In this document: positions 30,711-35,010 of the stretch, one piece after another | Numbering within the stretch: position 1 is the first letter of the stretch | Layout: every line of letters starts with the position of its first letter | Virus record (IMG/VR): IMGVR_UViG_3300030389_000429 | Span: 1-35,010 of that record | Direction: 5' to 3' (one strand) | Source: a virus | DNA: 35,010 nt | Notes under the pieces: model-generated | Seen by the model: the letters and a program-made list of their open reading frames with translations, nothing else | Databases searched by the model: none | What the model was told of the DNA's origin: nothing | Program-made: the position numbers and the translations under genes

Positions 30711-32362
30711 TGAACTGTTTTTTCTTCTTCAGGTTGGGCCATTCTAGCTTCTCTTTCAATTTCTCCAATAATATCGTCAATGTCCGTATCAAACTCTCCT
30801 GTGTCATCTTCTACTGCTTCCTCCGAATTACCCATCTGTCCCATCCTATCCATCTTAGCAAGTCCTGCTTTAGCTTCTTGCCTTAACTTCATAAGATTAT
30901 CTAACCCTATAAATCTTACCACATCCGCAGGAAATACAAACTCACCTTCACTTAACTGTGCAGGTATATCATCTCGTACTTCTTCCTGTGTAGAACCTAC
31001 TGGTACATCATTACCACTTACAGGGTCTACTGTACCACCTTCTTGATTTAACCCACCTTCCTGCAATAATTTTTTAGTTTGGTCTTTCACAAAACCTCCT
31101 TCTTCATATACTCTTAAATCATTAGGATTTTTTTGATTTAATCTAAATACATATTTTTTTATTTGTTTTTTAGTTGCTTCATCAATTTGTCTTACATCAA
31201 CAAACTCATCATTTTTTAATTGCACTATATATGGCATGTCTTCAAATTCTACTTTTCTAGATCCTTTTGCTAAAACTAAATCTCCTATTTGAATAACATC
31301 AGATGCTTCTAAAATAGGTTTGCCATCTACTTTGTCATAAAAAAAACTACCTCTGTCAGGATTCATTCCTATTTGTAACCAATTATTTGGCTCTTTAGTT
31401 ACTGCATCATCTGCTAGTTTTTTAGCATCAGTTGGAACATGCGGTATATATTCACCGTACATTCTAGCAATTGTAGTTTTACCTACATCTACAGTTTCTC
31501 CTGTAGGTTTAACTCTAGATCTTTTTGCTATATTAAGAGCCTGTTGAGCAGTGCCTAATAAAACAAACTTGACATCTTTTAATAAAACAGTTGAAGCATA
31601 TGCTAAAGGATCTCCACTTACCCCTTTATGTAATGATGCTACATGAACACCATATTGATTATAAGATGGAATATCTAATCTTGCAGAAATCATTATCGGC
31701 TCATTAGATTTAAATTGTTTTATGTAATTATCAAACACAGGAGTTTTAGTAAAACCCACTACTCCTTTTTTTTCTAGTTGATCTTTTTTTAAAGCTACTG
31801 TTATATCTCTATAAGTTTCTGGTTCTTGTATTAAAGAATTATTATTTTCGTCAACTAACCTTTTAGGCTTTATTGGCATTAGAGAAAAACTTTGATTTCT
31901 AAATTCTTCAGCAGTTATTTTACCTTCGTCTAATTTTTTAGCTAACTCTACATTTGATTTTTTTACAGATTCTGTATCTAGTTCTTCAGTTTTATATTTA
32001 CCATATCTAACTTTATCTTCACCGAAAATTTTTCCTGCCTCTTCATTTTTCTTTTTTATATCAGCTTCTATTTTTTTTAAATCAGTTGGCATTCCTGTGT
32101 TTAGCTTAGTTTCTTCAACTACTTCTACTAATGCTTTTTTAGGATCTTTTAATGTTTCAACATTTATTAATTCATTAATATCTTTTTTTACAGTATCTAC
32201 TGACACATCAAGTTCAGGCTTTATTATCTCAGGTGTTGCAGGAGCTTGTACAGGCACATCTGGTTCTAACACCATATCATCTGTTTTTGCACCTAAACTT
32301 TTTCTTGTTGGCTTAACTGCTTGCTTAACACCTGTGGTTATTATTTTTGATAATACACCCAT
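30707..32362 (-). CDS. Virion protein with polyvalent-protein-like domain (551 aa)
   Basis: Three regions: a Lys/Glu-rich helical N-terminus (1-190); a central domain (about 200-368) with VHVASLHKGVSGDPLAYAST, WLQIGMNPDRGSFFYDKVDG and EASDVIQIGDLVLAKG, which resembles large-polyvalent-protein-associated domains found in phage-encoded multi-domain proteins; and a C-terminal motif (about 440-508, GNDVPVGSTQEEVRDDIPAQ, LSEGEFVFPADVVRFIGL) that is very characteristic of marine podovirus virion proteins. No catalytic residues can be assigned. It follows the 78-aa gene (TAATG). A capsid-internal or neck protein injected with the DNA is the best guess. Confidence 0.65.
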   Translation of the reverse strand: MGVLSKIITTGVKQAVKPTRKSLGAKTDDMVLEPDVPVQAPATPEIIKPELDVSVDTVKKDINELINVETLKDPKKALVEVVEETKLNTGMPTDLKKIEADIKKKNEEAGKIFGEDKVRYGKYKTEELDTESVKKSNVELAKKLDEGKITAEEFRNQSFSLMPIKPKRLVDENNNSLIQEPETYRDITVALKKDQLEKKGVVGFTKTPVFDNYIKQFKSNEPIMISARLDIPSYNQYGVHVASLHKGVSGDPLAYASTVLLKDVKFVLLGTAQQALNIAKRSRVKPTGETVDVGKTTIARMYGEYIPHVPTDAKKLADDAVTKEPNNWLQIGMNPDRGSFFYDKVDGKPILEASDVIQIGDLVLAKGSRKVEFEDMPYIVQLKNDEFVDVRQIDEATKKQIKKYVFRLNQKNPNDLRVYEEGGFVKDQTKKLLQEGGLNQEGGTVDPVSGNDVPVGSTQEEVRDDIPAQLSEGEFVFPADVVRFIGLDNLMKLRQEAKAGLAKMDRMGQMGNSEEAVEDDTGEFDTDIDDIIGEIEREARMAQPEEEKTVQ

Positions 32363-32598
32363 TACTTTTTAGTCTCCAATGCAGAGTTTACTTGATCTCG
32401 TAATCCTCTTAAATATTTAAGCATTTGTATTGCACCCTGTGCTTTATATATGTCTACAGGATCAGTAGCCTGTTCCATAGTTCTATGTTGCGACTCTATG
32501 AGCATATCTAAATGCTCGTTAAATGCACCCCAACTATTAGGTTGGTTGACCAGTCCCTTCAGCTTGGGGAGGTACTTGCTCTGTTGGTTGTTGCTCAT
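32362..32598 (-). CDS. Small post-portal protein (78 aa)
   Basis: The product MSNNQQSKYLPKLKGLVNQP followed by SWGAFNEHLDMLIESQHRTM and a C-terminal helix (MLKYLRGLRDQVNSALETKK) is fully helical and charged. It begins inside the portal gene (62-nt overlap), with GGG a few bases before ATG 32598. Small proteins of this kind commonly follow portal genes in podoviruses. Function unknown. Confidence 0.7.
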   Translation of the reverse strand: MSNNQQSKYLPKLKGLVNQPNSWGAFNEHLDMLIESQHRTMEQATDPVDIYKAQGAIQMLKYLRGLRDQVNSALETKK

Positions 32599-34678
32599 TT
32601 CCCGTAAATCCTTGTTCTCCTGGTACAGGTACTTGTCCTATACCAATGTTGCCTCCCCCTGTTCCTGCGGTATCAGCTACATTAGGAACACCTTGTCCCT
32701 GTGGTTGCTGTCCTTGGGGTGGTGGGGCAGGGGGCTGTTGTTGTTTCATCAGTTCAGCTTGCCTTGCAGCTTCTTCTAAACTGTTCGTTACCTTGTCAGG
32801 ATCTAACTCCATTGACTTGGCTATCTCTCTTATGATGTAAGGGAATTTTGCAAACGGCATCAATGCAGGATTACTTGCTACTTGCAAGAACTGCATTAGT
32901 CTCTGGCTTCGTACTTCATTCGCCATCAAACTTTCCGTACCTCTGGCTTTTACTTCTAAGTCACCTTTGATATCTGGGTCATAGTCAAACTGCATATTAA
33001 AACTAAAGAATGCTTCACCAATAGGTCTTAGCAAATAGTCATCGGTATTTTTAATTACAGTTTTAATAGAACCGGATGCAGCATTCATTAACATACTAAT
33101 ACCACTTGCAGTTCTACCCACACCCATTACACCTGTTTGTCCATGTGCAAACGATGGGAATCCTGTAGATTCATCTGCAAGCACTCTTGCTTTATCAAAC
33201 AACTGCATGTTTTCATTTGATACATTTGGAAACTTAGTTCCAAAGATACCTTGTCCCGGAGCACCTCCTTGTCTTCTAAATACTTTTCCTGGATATACAG
33301 ATAAGTCCTGTCCAGGTACAAGGTTTGTCTCATCTACTTCAAAGATAAGATTACCAGATAAGACCGCATTATCGACCGCCATACGCATGAAACCATTCAT
33401 CAAAGTTTGTGTATCGTCCATGTTTTCTGCGATACCGATCCCGAATAAAGAGTAGGGGTTTAATTCGTAGGGTACAGCATAATACGGAATCTTTGCAGGT
33501 TTAAATGGATTTAATACTAATCTTAGTATCTTGCCATTACAAACCCATATGTTAGCTTGCAGCTGATCTATGTCTTGTAAATCTTCTGGTATCTCTACTT
33601 CGTTTTGTTCTAGTAATTCTTTATCTACTGCTCCCCAAAACTCAAGCACTTCAAATCTATCTACACCTTTATCAACTTGATAGTCACTAAGGTCATCTTC
33701 CCAATACTTCTTGTAATAAGATTCTCCTAAATCAATTACCTCATCAATCACATTCGTTCTAAAGAATGGTCTTTTCTTTAGTGCTCTCATTTGAGAACGA
33801 CTTAACTTATGTCTCTCAACAATATACTCTGCTTCATCCATGTTATTAGCATCCGGGTCTGGATAAAAATTCCAAACACTTACATGCGATGTAGATGGTA
33901 CAGTTTTTATTGTAGGATTATATTCCCCATCTTCATCCCAGTTAGGATATTCTTTGTCCGTTGCAAATGGGCCTTTCATTACACCTGTACCAAACAGTGC
34001 CATTTCAAATGCTGTAGATCGCAACTGCTTCGATGCATTACTTTCATCAAGCTGATCCATGATTTTCTTTTCCATTCTTTTCGCAGCAACTTGTGCAGGA
34101 AAAAATGTTATAGCACTTGGTGTAACCCCTGGGCCTTCTTTCAAGTCGGGCATTTTTGATAGTGACTCTTTCAATGGGCCTAGCCTATCCATTAGAGAAT
34201 ATATAGTAGCCCCAGGCGGTAATCTATCTCCACCTCCGTATCCATATAAAGATTCCATAGATTTTATAATCGGAGGCATTTTTGTAGCTTGTTCTTCTTT
34301 AGGTGCTTTCGGGTCAAAGTGTACCGAATCTACTATACCTTCTGGAAGAACACTAGGTTCAATACTGATTGGAAATGTATTGTTAGAAAACAGTACATCT
34401 GTAATTTGATTATAAGCTGCTAAAACTTTTGTCTTAGTTACTTTGATAAACACACGACTTTTTTCTGTTTCAGTAAACTGGACATCTGGCCCATAAATAC
34501 CTCGATAGTTTCTATATGCTCTTAGCCATCTTTCTTCATCTATTCTTCTAGAATCTTCTGCTTTAGTATATCTTTCCATGACATAAGTAATCATGGCATC
34601 AACTACTTTATCCTCTTGAAATGCATCTTCATCTTTATCGTCTAAAGCAAATTGTTTATCTTCTGTATAATCTTCCAT
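32537..34678 (-). CDS. Portal protein (713 aa)
   Basis: The protein matches large podovirus portals: N-terminal acidic leader (MEDYTEDKQFALDDKDEDAF), helical RRIDEERWLRAYRNYRGIYG, IKVTKTKVLAAYNQITDVLF, central YAVPYELNPYSLFGIGIAEN, then NGFMRMAVDNAVLSGNLIFE and the RTASGISMLMNAASGSIKTV segment with the long crown or barrel helix, and a Gln/Pro/Gly-rich C-terminus (QQQPPAPPPQGQQPQGQG). It forms the dodecameric DNA gate at one capsid vertex and docks terminase. It follows the terminase gene by 8 nt. Size is within the range of P22-like portals (about 725 aa). Confidence 0.93.
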   Translation of the reverse strand: MEDYTEDKQFALDDKDEDAFQEDKVVDAMITYVMERYTKAEDSRRIDEERWLRAYRNYRGIYGPDVQFTETEKSRVFIKVTKTKVLAAYNQITDVLFSNNTFPISIEPSVLPEGIVDSVHFDPKAPKEEQATKMPPIIKSMESLYGYGGGDRLPPGATIYSLMDRLGPLKESLSKMPDLKEGPGVTPSAITFFPAQVAAKRMEKKIMDQLDESNASKQLRSTAFEMALFGTGVMKGPFATDKEYPNWDEDGEYNPTIKTVPSTSHVSVWNFYPDPDANNMDEAEYIVERHKLSRSQMRALKKRPFFRTNVIDEVIDLGESYYKKYWEDDLSDYQVDKGVDRFEVLEFWGAVDKELLEQNEVEIPEDLQDIDQLQANIWVCNGKILRLVLNPFKPAKIPYYAVPYELNPYSLFGIGIAENMDDTQTLMNGFMRMAVDNAVLSGNLIFEVDETNLVPGQDLSVYPGKVFRRQGGAPGQGIFGTKFPNVSNENMQLFDKARVLADESTGFPSFAHGQTGVMGVGRTASGISMLMNAASGSIKTVIKNTDDYLLRPIGEAFFSFNMQFDYDPDIKGDLEVKARGTESLMANEVRSQRLMQFLQVASNPALMPFAKFPYIIREIAKSMELDPDKVTNSLEEAARQAELMKQQQPPAPPPQGQQPQGQGVPNVADTAGTGGGNIGIGQVPVPGEQGFTGNEQQPTEQVPPQAEGTGQPT

Positions 34679-34686
34679 TTTTATCC

Positions 34687-35010
34687 TTAATATCCCATTA
34701 CAGGATCTGATGGTGTAAAGCTAGATTCTTTTGCTGTTGCAGGGTCATAGTCCCACAAGTTTGATCTAGGTCTACTCATTACTCCATATCGTAAAGCATC
34801 GTACAAGTGATCCTCTGATTTTGTATCTATATCCTCTGGGTTCCTTTTATCCAAAGGTATAATAGGTAACTGTGCAATTAAATTTGTACAATTACTAGTT
34901 ATAACTAATCTTGGCTCTTCTGTAAACTCATCTACTTGCAATCTACTGTGTATCTCGTTTTTACCTGCTACACGACTACCACCACTTCTATCTGATGGCC
35001 TCCATCTACA
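34687..35010 (-). CDS. terL: Terminase large subunit, C-terminal part (5' truncated by window)
   Basis: The frame is open to the window edge, so only the last 107 residues are present. They are from the nuclease domain: GGSRVAGKNEIHSRLQVDEF, then CTNLIAQLPIIPLDKRNPED and DTKSEDHLYDALRYGVMSRP, with a conserved catalytic Asp in DHLYDALRYG. This is the pattern of TerL nuclease domains that cut the packaged concatemer. Immediately before the portal gene, as usual. The TTG at 34941 is not the true start. Confidence 0.92.
   Translation of the reverse strand, partial: CRWRPSDRSGGSRVAGKNEIHSRLQVDEFTEEPRLVITSNCTNLIAQLPIIPLDKRNPEDIDTKSEDHLYDALRYGVMSRPRSNLWDYDPATAKESSFTPSDPVMGY

Noticed and set aside
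1-35010. tRNA genes, CRISPR arrays, integrase or attachment sites
   Set aside because: Looked for cloverleaf-like segments, spaced direct repeats and recombinase motifs; none could be supported.

Overview
The window is part of the genome of a lytic, tailed, podovirus-like marine bacteriophage. It is AT-rich throughout. It carries the usual phage replication, virion and lysis genes and no ribosomal, tRNA or other host housekeeping genes. Gene content (T7-type endonuclease I, class I ribonucleotide reductase, portal/scaffold/capsid/tail-tube set, glycine-rich adhesin, 2OG-Fe(II) oxygenases, and several small proteins known mainly from marine viromes) recalls the HMO-2011/pelagiphage-like podoviruses. 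An alphaproteobacterial host such as SAR11 would fit the base composition. Both assignments are inferences from memory, not the result of a search.

Layout. Positions 1-6636 (+ strand) hold the end of the DNA metabolism module: a PD-(D/E)XK exonuclease (5' end outside the window), T7-like endonuclease I, small genes, a DUF3310/T7 gp1.7-like protein, ribonucleotide reductase alpha (nrdA), a second PD-(D/E)XK nuclease, two small genes, then ribonucleotide reductase beta (nrdB) and one unknown gene. This run is interrupted at 4570-5017 by a reverse-oriented 114-aa gene that has its own near-consensus sigma70 promoter and is bracketed by a 14-bp perfect (about 25-bp imperfect) inverted repeat. A + strand promoter and an intrinsic terminator follow just before nrdB. 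After another terminator at 6644-6664 sits a small secreted c-type cytochrome gene (6680-6985), an unusual phage cargo.

Positions 6986-35010 (all - strand, read right to left) form the late module: terminase large subunit (partial), portal, a small post-portal protein, two approximately 550-aa virion-associated proteins, scaffold, major capsid protein, putative decoration protein, small head/tail proteins, a fiber-tail adaptor, head-tail adaptor, tail tube/hub, repeat-rich tail fibre, poly-glycine adhesin, tail-assembly-chaperone-like protein, two 2OG-Fe(II) oxygenases, a widespread marine-phage protein of unknown role, a lysis cluster (two holin-like membrane proteins and an M15 peptidase endolysin), and four or five proteins likely packaged inside the capsid, ending with a 1245-aa giant. 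Most late genes overlap by 1-8 nt (TAATG, ATGA, TTGA junctions), so they are probably translationally coupled. The few breaks carry signals: a promoter and hairpin before the capsid gene, and a terminator after the decoration gene.

The two modules converge at 6985/6986 with no spacing at all. The most interesting region is 4570-6985: the inverted-repeat cassette with a boxA-like leader, the promoter-terminator unit ahead of nrdB, and the cytochrome c gene. No tRNA, CRISPR array, integrase or insertion sequence was recognised.
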